Positions 12,216 through 25,338 of a stretch of DNA of 64,000 nt are shown in pieces. The stretch's first letter is position 1; every line of letters starts with the position of its first letter. The position numbers were made by a program, and so were the translations under genes. The notes beneath the pieces were generated by a model. The model had not been told where the DNA came from and searched no databases. It saw nothing but the letters and a program-made list of their open reading frames with translations. This DNA comes from Caenorhabditis remanei (taxonomy: Eukaryota > Nematoda > Chromadorea > Rhabditida > Rhabditidae): assembly GCF_010183535.1 (NCBI RefSeq), contig NC_071329.1, positions 18,428,879-18,492,878 of the forward strand, given 5' to 3'.

Positions 12216-12889
12216 GGTTTCTGGTGAGAAATAGAAAGATTTTAAGCCTTAAAATCCTTGTTTTAACTAAATTTTCTCCAAGAAAACCACCTAATTCGAT
12301 AATTTGAAGGCCACAAAAGTGGGAACTGAATGTAAGAAAAGAAAAAAGTTGGTTGGTAGAAAAAAAGAATACCCTCACAATTAGTCGGGTGGCAGCAGTC
12401 GGAAAATGAGGAAACAGTATGAGGTACACAGAGTAGACGTCCGTCCTCTCCAAGGGGGGTCACATTCATAGAGAGAGAGAGAGAGAGAGAGACACAGACA
12501 GGTAGAGAGAGACACAGAAATCTGCCTAATATAGGCAAACGGGTGGAAAGGGGAAACAAAACAATCCCTTGAGCGAGAGAGAGAGTATAGAGAATGGAGA
12601 GACGCAGAGAAAACAGAGAAGAGACAGAAACTGTGCGGGAAAAGGGTTGCGGAAGAGTGGGTTGGCAACAGGAAATGCGCGCGCGGAGAGAGCGAGAGAG
12701 TATGGAAATCGAGGAGGGTGTTAGAGAAAGAGAGGAATAGGTATATAGGCAGACAGCTGATCCGCCCGTTTTGGTATGTATTTATGAGATGGTATCTCTA
12801 TGGCGGGCGTGAGAGTGTTCTAGAAGATTATAATCAAAAAGTGAAAATTTTCAATTTTTAAGGTCGAAAATAGCTTGTCAACTACAAAA
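12216..12889. other. Unique purine-rich segment with GA microsatellite
   Basis: A GA repeat lies at about 12470-12492 and more loosely up to 12760. Several overlapping minus-strand frames exist only because of this composition. No gene was seen. Confidence 0.5.
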
Positions 12890-13045
12890 AATACTTAAAA
12901 ACCGCTCAAAAACCCATGAAAACAAATTTTCCGATTTTCCAAAAAAAGTGGTGGCCGAGTGGTTAAGGTAGACTGTGACACAAAAACTACCGGGGTTCGA
13001 CCCCCCACCCGGGGCCAATTGCTTTTTTTCTTTTTTGCATTCCTG
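12890..13045 (+). repeat. SINE-like repeat with tRNA-like head (family 1)
   Basis: Core 12951-13018. The flanks match the 12058 copy closely; the next 300 bp carry the ACACAGACAGA dispersed repeat. Confidence 0.6.
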
Positions 13046-16000
13046 TTTAGGACATCTGGACACACAGACAGATCCGTTTTGGTACATATTTGTGAGATGG
13101 TATCTCTATGGCCGGGGTGAGAATGTTCTACAAGATATCGGGAGAGACGGCGGAAGCCGAAAAGGAAGAAGACAGGTGTCATTTGTTATTTATGAGGTCA
13201 AAATGTTAGATTTATTGGTTTCATGTGATTTTATTGGGAATATGCAATTTTCTGAGATAAAATTTGAAAACAGATTCAAAATTCTTATAATGCCAGCTTT
13301 AAGCTGATATATAACGTGGACATCTAGACAAACCGGACACACAGACAGACAGTTTTCCAATTCCAGGACACCGTTTCCAGGTAACAATTCTAAAAATCAA
13401 TGTTACTCAGTTTTTGTCTTACGAATATTCTAAAAACAGATTCAAAATTTTCATAATTTCCTACAGTACTACCGTAACCTGGAGCCCGAGTCCAAAACGT
13501 TTTGTTTTTAGGCTATACCATGCATACAGGTCCTATGTTTGAGTCATACAGAGAATGTGTCATATATTGTAGACATCCGGACATTGCGGACACAGGCAGA
13601 CAGACGTTATCCCCCAGAAACTCCCCTGAGGTTAGTTATGAGGAAAACAAGTATAATATGAACTTTTTCGAATAAAAAACAATTATTAGAGTATCACAAT
13701 AATAAGAAACTAGAACGTGGGGTTTTTAGGGAAACGTCACCCCCCCCCCGCATATGTGCTCACAAATAAAGATTGAAACTACTCAGGGGGCTCTACTCTG
13801 TCCGCGTGGCTATGGCAACATGAAGGAGACTCGTGAAGTGGAAGGAGAGGAAACCACCCAATTTCCTGGGTATTCAAGTTTTTTTTTTGAGGCGCATGAG
13901 AATAGAAATACGGAGGTTGAATTGGTAAGAAATGAAGTGAAGTTGGAAATTGGAAAGGTCCAAACTTCAAACCGTTCTATCTTCGTTCACTTTTGATCTA
14001 CTCAAAATTTGAGTACAGACTCAGAATCCTTATAATTTCAGCTATCCATTCATATATAATTTTTTCTTAATTAAGTATGTCTGTCTGTCTGTGTGTCCGG
14101 GGTGTCCGGATGTCCGGGGTGTCCGGACGTACACATTATATATGACTAGAAAGCTGAAATTATGAAAATTTTGAATCAAGTTTCAAATTATGTGTAGGTC
14201 AGATATGAACTGAGTTATGAGGATTTTAAATCCTTCAAATTTAGTTAATTTAGAAGCTAGACGGATTCTGAAAACAGATTCAGAATCCTTATAAACATTA
14301 AAAAATTATGAATTTTTGCAATAATCGAATACCAAAAATATTGATTTTGAGTTTTTCGGGAGAAAATCGTTATAAAACTGTGATCTTCTACACGAGAACT
14401 ATGAAAATTGCATTCCAAAACCATAAGCAACCTTTTTCTCGCCGAAAATTACTTGTTTTAATCGTTTTCAGACAGTTTCTGTGTGAAAAACTGTGAAAAA
14501 AGCCATTTTTAGCTTCTGAAAGAAGTTTAGACAGTTTCGACTCTCAAATAAAGCTTTTACGGTAAAAATCATTAAAAGCCCCATTTTTTGGTCAAAAAGC
14601 ACCCATTTAAACGGTTTTAGGATATTGAAAAACGTTAAAAAATGTTATTTTTGATTAAGAAAAGCGACTACATTTAATGATATCGACATTCTATGAAAGC
14701 CAAGAAAATTAGGTCGTATGACTTCCGCGACCATACCAATTAGTATGCGACGTACTTTTACATTAAAAATTCGAAAATAAGTGATAAAAAGTGTAACGAT
14801 GATAACGAAAAGAGTTGAGTGAGAGGGAAATTGAGTGATATCAAATCAATGGGGGGGACTGAGGTTGGTTGGGGCGGTGTTGAATTAACAAACGGTTGGA
14901 GGGAGACAGGGAGAAATAGTGTGGAATTGAGAGAGATTTAGACAGTCAGAGACACAGAGAATTGAACAACAACAAACGTGAAGAATCGTTCTTCTGTTTG
15001 CATAGTCTTATGGTGGGTTGGCTGGAGGAGGAGGAATAAGACGGAGAGGGGGGGGGGGATCAGGTTTATACGCTTCAAGTTTTGGAACGACGGTTTAGAA
15101 CTGACTATGAGACGTTTTGAAACGAGTGAAAAAATTTCATTCGTTCATAGTTTTCCTCATTTTTTCACCAGCCTCAAATTGAGTTTCTATGGATTTTGGT
15201 CTGTCTGTGTGTCCGATGTGTCCGGATGTCCAAAATAGAGATGCAAAAAAAGAAAAAAAAGAATTGGCCGGGGTGGGGGTCGAACCCTGGTAGTTTTTGT
15301 GTCACTGTCTACCTTAACCACTCGGCCACCACTTTTTTTGGAAAATTGGAAAATCAGGTGTTTGACCGAAATTTTCAGTTTTTAAGGGGTTTTAAGCGGT
15401 TTGTAAGCTATTAAACCTCATTTTTCACACTTTTTCAACTTTTTATCTAAAAACAGTGTCTGTCTGTGTTTCCGAGGTGTCCGGATGGCTATGATAGATT
15501 AAAAATGACAGTTTTCAACGTTTTCCAATAGCCTAAAACCGTTAAAAATCATATAAAACTGTGCTTTTTGACATAGAAATGAGGTTTTCATTGATTTTTG
15601 AGTTCAGAATAGTGATTTTTCACTTTTCTTTTCTTGAAACGAGTAAAAACTGTAAAAACGGACTTTTGAGCCTGAAAATTTAGTTTTTACACCTTTTTTC
15701 GGCGTTTACATGTCAAAATCTGGTTTTTTGGTAGTTGAATTGTCTTGGAAAACAGAAATCTTGAAACTGAGACGTATCGCAACCGAGACGTTTTGAAACC
15801 ATTTTGAGAGACGGATGATAGCGATGATAGCGATGATAACAGAAAAAAAAAAAATAACTGAAGACTGAGGACACTGGGTTACCAAACGTCTCAGTTTTAA
15901 AACGTCGTCCGGTTTTCAAATGTCTTTTTTTAGAATTGGCAATGTTTTGAAACCGAAAGAACGTTAACATCATTACGTGAGCATTTTCTGCCATTCTTAA

Positions 16001-16580
16001 TAAGCGTCGTCACGTTTTTATTCTTATTTAAGCTTCTGAGATTAGGAATAACTAGTTTTTATATGTATATTATTAATAAAGAAGAAACGAAGAATACTTT
16101 TTTGCAAAGGAGATGATTTTTGTTGAATGAAACAATGATTTTATTTGAAAGAATAGATCGAGGAATCTAAAGTCATTCGACCTAATTTTTTGTATTTTAT
16201 TCAAATTTCGATCATATTATGCTGTGAAAATGTATGCAAGGTGTGAAAGTCGCTTTACTAAACTAAAAATGACATCTTTTACCATTTTTCAATTAGAAAA
16301 ACTGCATAAAACCGTCAAAAATCATATAAAACAGTTCTCGGATCCAATTTCTTTGTCTTATTACTGTTTCTTCTTTTCGTTTTCCCCACTTTCCCAGTTT
16401 CCCGCCCATTTTTTTTGACCCGCCGAGAAATGATTTGCAAAACGGAATCGCCCCTTCCCCCCACTCAACTGAATGACTACTATTCTTTCTCTTTTGTGTC
16501 TTTTTTCCGAATTGAATTGTTGAATTGAGAACTTCGCGCGGGCGGTTTCATGCGCAGATGAGTGGAAAACGAGGAGGATT
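13046..16580. other. Gene-free repeat mosaic
   Basis: Dispersed repeats with the ACACAGACAGACAG motif lie near 13060, 13330, 13600, 14090 and 15205, and a reversed family-1 tRNA-like element at about 15240-15410. A G-run lies near 15049. From 15760 to 15960 there are repeats with GACGTTTTGAAACC and GATAGCGATGATAGCGATG, inversely matched near 18250-18380. The segment 13750-14000 is unique-looking, but no splice-supported gene was found. Confidence 0.5.
15240..15410 (-). repeat. SINE-like repeat with tRNA-like head (family 1, reversed)
   Basis: Core about 15265-15332 on the minus strand, with the same box spacing and the same flanks as the 12058 and 12890 copies. Confidence 0.6.
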
Positions 16581-16589
16581 GTATAGTAG

Positions 16590-18115
16590 AAGTACTGGGT
16601 ACATTCTATTATAGACCCCCGTAAGATTAGGTTATACACCCCCCTGGGTAAACGTTGGAATACACCCCCCACAATGCGTGATTTAGTCATTTGGATGGGG
16701 GTGTTTATTGGAATGTTGGGACTATATTATGAACATTCTATTATAGACCCCCACACATTACAATATAACCCCCCAAATTTCAATCAGATGTGGGGGTATA
16801 TATTGTAATGTGAGCATCATTTTGATATAGGCCCCCCAATGACTGAGTATCATTGTTGGCAGTCAAATTGAATATTGATTACACTCAAAAATAATTATTT
16901 TCTTCCGATTTTTTTTCGTTTTTTCGGGTTTTCTGTGCGTTTTTCAGCAGTTTTTCGCTAAAACTTTAAAATCTATCTTTAGGTTAAAACTAAAACGTCG
17001 ATTTATGCTGAAATTCCCCCTGATTTTCCACAATTCTTAGGCTTACTAGGGAAGGCCCTCGAGTCAAAGTGGAGATATGGGACGTGACCTATATCATTGG
17101 AAAGCTGAGAAAACGCTGATTTCAAATATATATTCAGTTTTTGCCCTCGAGGCCTAGTATTCGAGAAAAACGGGGTCAAAGTTTGGACCCCTAACAAGTC
17201 ATTACCTTACCGGCGTGTTAAAAACGTCGGCAGCGTGGTGTATGCGGTAGCAGAGCGGTCAATGCGCAACCACTTTTTGGTTCAATTCCGTCCGGCCACC
17301 AAATTTTTTTGGTTTTTAAAGTTTCGTTTTTTTGGATCGGGAAGTGGTTTTTTTAAAAGTTTTGTTCAAATAGATAAAAAAATAAATTTTAAAAAACCAA
17401 AAAAATTTGGTGGCCGGACGGAATTGAACCAAAAAGTGGTTGCGCATTGACCGCTCTGCTACCGCCTACACCACGCTGCCGACGTTTTTAACACGCCGGT
17501 AAGGTAATACCTTGTTAGGGGTCCAAACTTTGACCCCGTTTTTCTCGAATACTAGGCCTCGAGGGCAAAAACTGAATATATATTTGAAATCAGCGTTTTC
17601 TCAGCTTTCCAATGATATAGGTCACGTCCCATATCTCCACTTTGACTCGAGGGCCTTCCCTAGTTAGGCTGAAATTCCCGTATCATTCTATTACACACCC
17701 CCTAAGCTCAGCGCCCTGGAAGTAGTGATTACCTTAAAACAGGACACCCTGGAGCTTACTCTCGCCCCGCCCATAAGCTTAGCGCCCTGGAAGCTGATTT
17801 TCCTTAATTCTTAGGCTTAGGCAGAAATTCAGGAGACATTCTATTAAACACCCCCCGGGGGTGGTATACCAACATGGCGTTTTGGGGGTGTTTATTGATA
17901 CACGTGGGGGGTTATAATAGAAGATTGCCTGGTGTTTTGATATGAACCCCCACTTTCCACTGTGGGGGGCTTTAATGGTTTCATTATAACCCCCCACACT
18001 TTCTGTTCCATTATACAACCCCACAGTTATAACCCCCCACTTTTCAGTTGGTGGGGGGTGTATTCCAACATGCGGGGAAGCTATCGGTGTGGGGGGGTAT
18101 AACCGAATTTTCCCG
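16590..18115. repeat. C-tract domain: arrays of 4-8 C modules
   Basis: More than 20 runs of 4-8 C or G, spaced roughly 15-40 bp, sit in recurring contexts such as CATTCTATTATAGACCCCC, TATAACCCCCCA and GGGGGTGTATTGGAATG. The runs alternate strand, so parts are palindromic. A 618-bp foldback element (17046-17663) interrupts it. An uninterrupted version of the insertion site survives at about 17799-17835. No coding potential. The family is unknown to me. Confidence 0.65.
17046..17663. mobile_element. Foldback element with TTA target duplication, tRNA-like arms
   Basis: The two arms, each about 280 bp, are near-perfect reverse complements from CTAGGGAAGGCC to GGCCTTCCCTAG and leave about 70 bp at the centre. 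TTA flanks both ends (17043-17045 and 17664-17666). The related site at about 17799-17835 reads AGGCTTAGGC without an insert, which supports a 3-bp duplication as in PIF/Harbinger-type elements (inferred). Each arm holds a tRNA-like stretch with a good A box (TAGCAGAGCGG) and B box (GGTTCAATTCC), at about 17232-17302 on plus and mirrored at about 17410-17480 on minus, ending in GGCCACCA. No transposase. Confidence 0.8.
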
Positions 18116-18614
18116 ACGTGACGGTTCTGAAGAAATTTTTATCAGGGTTTTATTAAAAAAACAAATTATTGAGCATTTCAAAAAATTAGATTCATATTTC
18201 AATATCGTTCTGGAATCGTTATCTTCCCGGCTTCCAGCGGTCTGAAATGCATATGATTTTCGGGGACGTTTTAGAACCGGGATGTTTTGAAACCGGGACA
18301 TTTGGAAACCAAAACAAAATCGATATCATCGCTATCATCATCTCAAATTGGTTTCAAAACGTCCCTGACAGACTCCGTATCGCAACCAAACAAAAATAAG
18401 AAGAATTTTTATTGTGATTTGAAAAAAAAAGTGTGAAAAAAGAATCAAAGGGTGTTGTGTGGGGTGTATGGCAACTGTTACCGGCATATAGCATATACAA
18501 AATGAGCTGAAACTAAAAATATTGAAAAAAAAGAGAGTATTTAGACACAAAAAATCAGAAAAATCAAAAAAATAGGCTGAAAAAATGCTGAAAATAACTG
18601 AAAACCGGTGATTC
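18116..18614. other. 3' flank of four-pass membrane protein gene
   Basis: Repeats with GACGTTTTAGAACC/TTTTGAAACCGGGAC at about 18255-18370, then unique AT-rich sequence. It probably includes the 3' UTR of the minus-strand gene ending at 18615; no canonical AATAAA was confirmed. Confidence 0.4.
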
Positions 18615-21600
18615 TTAGACTTCGACCAACTTTGTGTTGCGCTCCGGTGGTGAGTAGATGTTGTGTGTTGGGAATGGCACTCTGGAAGACATAATTGGGG
18701 GTAATTAACATTTAATTAGTAGTTTTTTATTGGATACTTGAAAAAAATGGAACAACCCATTTTTTCGATGTTTTGCAACTTTCATTGAAAATGGCTTAAT
18801 GATTTTTTAATAGTTTAAATTTATATTTGTTATAGATCATAACTAGTAGATCATTTTTGTAGTTGACAACTTTTCGAAAGCTCCGCCCACTTTTGAGATA
18901 TGCGCCTTTAAAGATTTACTGGGGTGTCGGCGGCGCTTTGTGTTTAAAGTCGCATATCTCAAAAGTGGGCGGAGCTATCGAAAAGTTTTCAACTACAAAA
19001 ATGTAGCCCTAGATTTGATCTACAAGATAAAATTAATTAAAAACAGAAAAAATTAAAAAATTGACTCCAAGCGGGATCGAACCCTGGTACCCATTCTCAT
19101 AGTCGTGCACCTTTACAAAAATCTTCTCGGTCAAGTTTTTTGCTAAAAATGAGGTTTTCGGCATGAAAAATCAGGTTTTCTATAATTTTTATTGTCAGAA
19201 ATAAAAATTTTCGCTTATTTTGGTGTAAAAACCACATTTTGGCGTTGAAAATGACTAATTTAGAAAATTTCCAACTTTAAAGGCGCATATTTTGTAAAAG
19301 TGGGCGGAGCTATCAAAAAGTTGTAAACTAGAAAAATAAAGAACTAGATTTGATCTACAAAATAGATGCAAATTTGAAAAAATTGATAAAAACCGGTAGG
19401 CATGACGGGATCTCAAAGTTAGGAGCCGATCTCAACCGATCTGAGCCAATCTAAACCAATCTAAAGTTTAAAAGCGCATACCTCAAAAGTGGGCGGAGCT
19501 ATCGAAAAGTTGTCAACTACAAAAATGTAGCCCTAGATTCGATCTACATAACCATAACGCATTTCAAGTTTTTACAGTAACCCACAAAGCCGTGACGGGA
19601 TCTCAAACGTAGGTAGCCGATCTCACCCGATCTCAACCAATTTCAGCCGATTTTTTAAACAATTCTGCGACTCACCTTCTGGAATTATTGAGTTCGACAC
19701 GTTGCCTGGCCGTTCTCACCACATTACTATTCTTAATCCACGCACTCCATGCATAAATGAACGCTCCGAACAGGAATGGGAACAGATCGATGAAGATCAA
19801 CAGAAGCGTCGAGTAAGTAGGGAGCAGGGAGTTCTTCATTTTCGGAATACACGGTTGTTGTAAATCCAACTGGACCAGGGTCTCGTGTGGCCGGAATTCA
19901 CAAGCGAATCGTCGTTGGATACTGTCAATTTGGTATTCGTCACGTGGATACGCTTCGAGGAAGAGACGGTCGAGCATTCCCGGGAAACGAACGGCTCCCC
20001 AGAAGACTGGATGCACGAGGTACAGGAATTGGGCGATGCAGAAAAGGAGACCGATGAGGAGGATGACCTGAAAAAGGTAAATAATAAAAAATACATGATT
20101 CGAAAGCTGAAATTATGAGGATTCTGAATCAGTTTTCAGAATCCGTCTATCTTCTAAATGAACCGAGTTACAGGGATTTTTTGCCTTGTATCTCGGTTCA
20201 TTTAGAAGCTAGACGGAATCTAAAAACAGATTCAGAATCCTCAAGTTTTCAGCTTTTCAATCATATACAATATGGACATCCGGACACTTCGGACACACAG
20301 ACAGACACACATTCAAAATAACAGTGACACCTAGACCGTGAAATCTGCTGAAAATGTCTTTTTTTTCAAAATATGTTTGAAATTCCCTTTTTGTCCGTCT
20401 GTCTGTCTGTGTCTATCTCCAGATTTCCAAATAAGTCAAAACTAGTATGATTGAATAGCTGACGCTATAAGAATTCTAAATCTGTTTTCAGATTTTTTGT
20501 AGATCCAAAGTTTCCCGAGATACACCGATTTTTTGAGAGCTACCTTGAGAACATTGTCCTCTGAATGTCTGTCTGTCTGTCTGTGTGTCCGATGTGTCCG
20601 GATGTCCGAATTATATATCATTAGATGGCTGAAACCATGAGGATTCTAAATCTGTTTTCAGAATCCTTTTAGCTTCTGAATGAGCCGAGTTACAAGGATT
20701 TTTATCAAAAAACACGGAATTATGAATTAAAATTGATGTATCTTAGTTCATTTGGAAGCTAGACGAAATCTGAAAATAGATTCAGAATCCTTATGATTTC
20801 AACTTCCCGTTCATATCAAATTTTGAACATCCGGACACTTCGGATACACAGACAGGCAGACATTTGAAAGAATAGTGATACCAAGACATAGTGTCCAGCT
20901 AGCCTTCTAAAAATCGCTGTATCTCGGTTCATTTTTGATTTACTCAAAATCTAAAAACAGATTCAGAATCCCCATAATTTCAGCTTTAAACTGATATATA
21001 ATGTGGACATCCGGCCACCTCGTACACACAGACAGTCAGGCATTTGAAGGAATAGTGATACCAAGACATAGTGTCTAGCTAGCCTTCTATAAATCGATGT
21101 AACTCCGTCATTTTTTAATTTTCAAAAAATCTGAATACATATTCAGAAATGCTCATAATCTAAGCTTCCAGAATATATCACTGATTACCCCAATTACCAC
21201 CAATTAACTAACCCGATAAGCCAACTTAGCGCCATTCCCTCCAATCCATTCCAAATGAATAGCCAATACGATTGGGGCAAGGAAAATGGATAACACGAGA
21301 TTCCAGAAGAACAGATTCCAGACCGTCGAGTTGGTCTGTAACATGAATTTTAGTCTAAACAGTTCAAATCTAGCTCTTTATTTTTGTAGTTGACAACTTT
21401 TTGATAGCTCCGCCCATTTTTGAGATATGCGCCTTTAAAGATAGCAGAGCCGCCGCCAATCTTCAAAGGCGTATAACTCAAAAGTGGGCGGAGCTATCAA
21501 AAAGTTGTCAACTACAAAAATGATCTACACGTTTTGATCTACACAACCATAACAAATTTCAAAGTCTACAGTAATCACCTTATCTATCAAATAAGCGTAA

Positions 21601-23104
21601 TCCTCCAACTCCTCGACAGTCATCCAAACCCTTCCGTGCTTATCGACATTCGTCTGATTCTCCTTTGGATAATTCTCATCCATTGCATTCTTCAGTTCAC
21701 TCGCTATCTGATGCGTCCGGTTGACGTAGACGGTGAGCTCATCGTGTACGGACGAATGCATTGTTCCGTAGATACCTGTGGATATTATTAAGTAGATCAA
21801 ATTATTGGAGATTGGTTACCTAGAATGACAAACATGGTCACCAGACATAGGAGGAGCACGAAACCGAGACGACTGTCCAGTTTTTGCTTGTACTTTTTCA
21901 TATCCTGCAATCAAATTGGTTACTGTAAAAAAATGTCAAAAATTCCCATTTTTCCCGCGAAAACCCCGCCGAAATGCGTCAAAAATGGAAGAAGCGCGCT
22001 CTACCGCATCCCCAGCCACTTGGTTGAAAGGGGCTAAATTTAAGAGCCCGTAACGGTTTTCTAGGAGTTTTAAATAATTTAAATTTATATTCATGTTGTA
22101 GATCAAAACTAGTAGATCATTTACATAGTTGACAACTTTTTGATAGCTCCGCCCACTTTTGAGATATGCGCTTTTAAAGATTGGCTGGTGGTGTCGGCTA
22201 TTCAAAGGCGCATATCTCAAAAGTGGGAGGAGCTAATAAAAAATTATCAACTACAAAAAGGGAGGTCTTGGTTTGATCTACAAAACAAATGTAAATTAGA
22301 AAAATTTAAATAAAATGGGGTGCCATAACGGAATCTCAAAGTTAGGTGGATTTTCAAACAAAATAATTTCTGCCTTCCAATGATTTTTCTGTTTCCAAGT
22401 GATTCGTTTAGTCAATTTTTTATTTAGAAAATTTTGAAAACGTTTGTCCTCCCAAAAACACAAATTAGTCAAGTCATGAGACATACAACTATGAAGATGC
22501 CAAGGTTTATTGTTCAACTGACTGGAAGTGATTTTCAAAGTCAATTATCTCATAAACCTAAATTTTTACAAACAAGAAAATATGATTTTTGAAATCAGAA
22601 TGTCTGAAAGTACCTATAAACTGTTTTGTAGCAAACTTTGGGTAACCTAGCCGTGACACTGCCGCAACGCGTACAATATTCATTTCGGTTTCCAAATAGC
22701 CCGGTTTCGAAGTGTACTGGATTCAAAACGGCATATATCTTTTTTTGTTGGATATTCTAAACCCAAGACATCTGGACATCTGGTAGCCCAGTTCCCTCCG
22801 GTTTCAAAATGGCGTTTTTGGACTCTTTAAACCTAAGACGTTTGGAAACCGAGACATTTTAAAACTGGGACGTTTCGAAACCCAAAAGAAAGGAAGGGTT
22901 GATGGTGAAGACTGGAGAAACTGAGTTACGAAATTTCGACCGTAAAAAGGACATTTTGAAGCCGGGACCTTTTAAAACCGAGACATTTGGCAACCGTCCG
23001 GAACTACTAAGACTGAAACTGAGACATTTAAGAACTGGGACGTTTTAAAACCGCCAAACCCCAACAAAAAAGAAACTTACAACTCGTCTATTGTTCGCCG
23101 CCAT
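18615..23104 (-). CDS. Four-pass membrane protein, tetraspanin-like topology, six exons
   Basis: Exons on the minus strand are 23104-23081, 21904-21820, 21775-21579, 21335-21213, 20067-19676 and 18681-18615. All have GT..AG borders and consistent phases, and give 295 residues. Hydrophobic segments lie at about 21-39, 107-130, 144-166 and 224-250. The first outer loop is about 65 residues with potential N-glycosylation at N55, N76 and N104. The loop between segments 3 and 4 is about 57 residues with Cys198 and Cys216. The topology recalls tetraspanins, but the CCG motif is missing and the first loop is long, so the family is not assigned. The C-terminus LVEV could be a PDZ ligand. Large introns (1.2, 1.1, 1.0 kb) are filled with repeats; one is only 44 bp. 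The short first exon encodes MAANNRRV; alternative 5' exons lie upstream. Confidence 0.8.
18832..19360 (-). repeat. Palindromic GCGGAGC copy plus tRNA-like direct-repeat element
   Basis: The palindromic copy is at 18832-19027. From about 18960 to 19360 two same-orientation arms flank a tRNA-like core (about 19064-19135, minus strand; GGGTTCGATCCCGC). It lies within the last intron of the four-pass membrane protein gene. Confidence 0.65.
20107..21110. repeat. Cluster of ACAGACAGAC dispersed repeats in intron
   Basis: Tandem-like, alternately oriented copies of the repeat with GATTCAGAATCCTCA..TTCAGCTTTTCAATCATAT and ACACAGACAGACA fill the intron between the exons at 21213 and 20067. They form several imperfect palindromes (for example about 20107-20320 and 20570-20850). 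Confidence 0.7.
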
Positions 23105-25338
23105 CTTGTGTCAAAAAGTGTTTGGCAATGGGACTGCGAGTAACCTATATTGTGTTCAACTACCACAAGTACTCTGAGTAAATAAAAAGAGACTAAAATT
23201 GAGAAAAAAGACAAAAGAGAATAAGAGAAAAAGAAGATGAGAGAGGGGCAGTGATAAGTGCGGACGGATAGGAAAGGAACATACTTACACAAAAAGAGAA
23301 ACGATGAGCAGCGTTTCTTTTAAAACAACTGTTTCAGAGAAGAGAAAAAGACGCAGAGTTCTCATTTTTGAGCTCTCTAGGTGGAATTTGGCTCCTGAGA
23401 TCCGTTTTTTGAGAGCGTAGGGATCTTAGAAGAGGCTGGCGTGACGTTGGCGCGATTCAAAAACTCATCAGAAAAAGGGAAGTGAATCACCGATGAGTTT
23501 GAGAGATTATAGAGGAGGTAAGTGGGTGGCTGGCGTGACGTTGGCGCGTTTGGAATTGGAAAGAAATTAGAATGGGTGGGGCGCCTTCGGCGCAAGATTG
23601 GTTGAGATCGGCTAACTACTTTTGAGATCCCGTCATGGCTTTCTGGGCTACTGTAGAAATTTGAAATGTGTTATGGATATGTAGATCAAATCTTTAGCTC
23701 CATTTTTGTAGTTGACAACTTTTTGATAGCTCCGCCCACTTTTGAGGTATGCGCCTTTAAAGTTTGGTAGCAGACGAGAGTGCCTAGAGAAGCGAGAGAG
23801 TTTAAAGGCGCACATCTCAAAAGTGGGCGGAGCTATCGAAAAGTTGTCAACTACAAAAATGAAGCGCTTGCTTTGATCTACAAAATTCAAACACATTTTT
23901 TAAATTTTAGGCAAAAATAAAGGCCCTGACGCGCTTTCAGAGTGACTCTGTTTCTGAGAGATTTTTTACACTATTTTTTGCGCGTTTTGACAGTATTTTG
24001 GCGACTTTCAACTGGCTTTAACTAATTTTTTGCATGAACTTTTTAATTTTCATAGTTTTTCAAGATTTTTTAAAACAATTCTCCATAAAATTACAGTTCT
24101 GAACAGTTTGAGCCACTTTTATAATTGAAAACCAAAAAAAATTTCATGAAAACTTTTTCAACAAAAAAAAAGGTTTTTGCTAACAAAAAATGTGGTTTCC
24201 GACACGGAAAATTAGGTTTTAAATAGTTTTTAACGTCAGAAATAGGATTCTCCGGTTATTTTGATACAAAAATCAAATTTTTGCTATAACAATGACTAAT
24301 TCAAACAATTTTCAACTTTAAAGGCGCATATCTCAAAAGTGGGCGGAGCTATCGAAAATTTGTCAACTACAAAAATGAAGGTCTAGATTTGATCTACACA
24401 ACCATGCCACATTAAATATTCTACAGTAACCCAGAAAGTCGTGACGGGATCTCAAATTCTGTAGCCGATCTCAGCCGATGTCAACCGATCTCAAACAGTC
24501 TTTACAAGAACATATACTAAAAAAAATTATTTTTGACAGTTAATGTTGTAAAACAAAAATTTTAATAATAAAAATTGTTCAGAAATAAAAAAAGTAAACA
24601 TTATTTTTCAAAAATCCGTTTTCACACGATAATCTCACTAAATAATTGACCGAGATCGGTTGAAATCGGTTGTGACTTTGAGATCCCGTCACGGTACCCT
24701 TTTTGGATTTTTTTTATATTAAATTAATAATCATTTTGTAGATCAAATCTAGTTCCCTATTTTTGTTGTAAACAACTTTTTGATAGCTCCGCCCACTTTT
24801 GAGATATACGCCTTCAAAGATAGTAGAGCGGACACCCCGCCAGTCTTTAAATGCGCATATCTCAAAAGTGGGCGGAGCTATCAAAAAATGGTCAACTGCA
24901 AAAATGTAGCCCTAGATGTGATCTACACAACCATGTAACAATAAAATTTCTACAGTAACCCAGAAAGTCGGGACGGGATCTCAAAGGTAGGTAGCCCATC
25001 TCAACAGATCTCAACCGATCTTAAATTTTTGACAAAAGACCAAAAGTGACCAAAAAACGTTGTTACCTGCCAAACAACTAAAGAAAATTGGTTGATGAGG
25101 GGGATGGGCCCCCCTTCTATCTCTTCTCCCTATCAATTTGACCCCTCTCTTTCTCTGCGTCTCCACCTGTTATCATGCTATCTCTGTTTTTTTTTTGCAA
25201 TTTCTCAATTTTGCCGTTTCGCCTTCGTTCCCCCCAACACATAGACACACAACTAATTTCGCTTGGTTGGGTTTTAACAAACTATTTGAAATGTCTTTTT
25301 TCATTAGAAAAAGAAAAAAGCGAAAAGTAAAACCATAC
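23105..25338. other. Intergenic or intronic repeat region upstream of MAANNRRV exon
   Basis: 23110-23300 is unique and probably the proximal promoter of the short isoform. It is followed by sequence with GGCTGGCGTGACGTTGGCGCG motifs (23430-23560) and palindromic GCGGAGC elements (23679-23884, 24738-24930) with half arms between. No further exon was recognised. Confidence 0.45.

Noticed and set aside
12211..12668. Three overlapping minus-strand frames, Ser/Leu-rich
   Set aside because: Caused by the GA-rich tract; no splice signals or conserved motifs.
17228..17310. Functional tRNA gene
   Set aside because: Boxes are good but the acceptor and T stems do not pair properly by eye, and the sequence is part of both arms of a foldback element.
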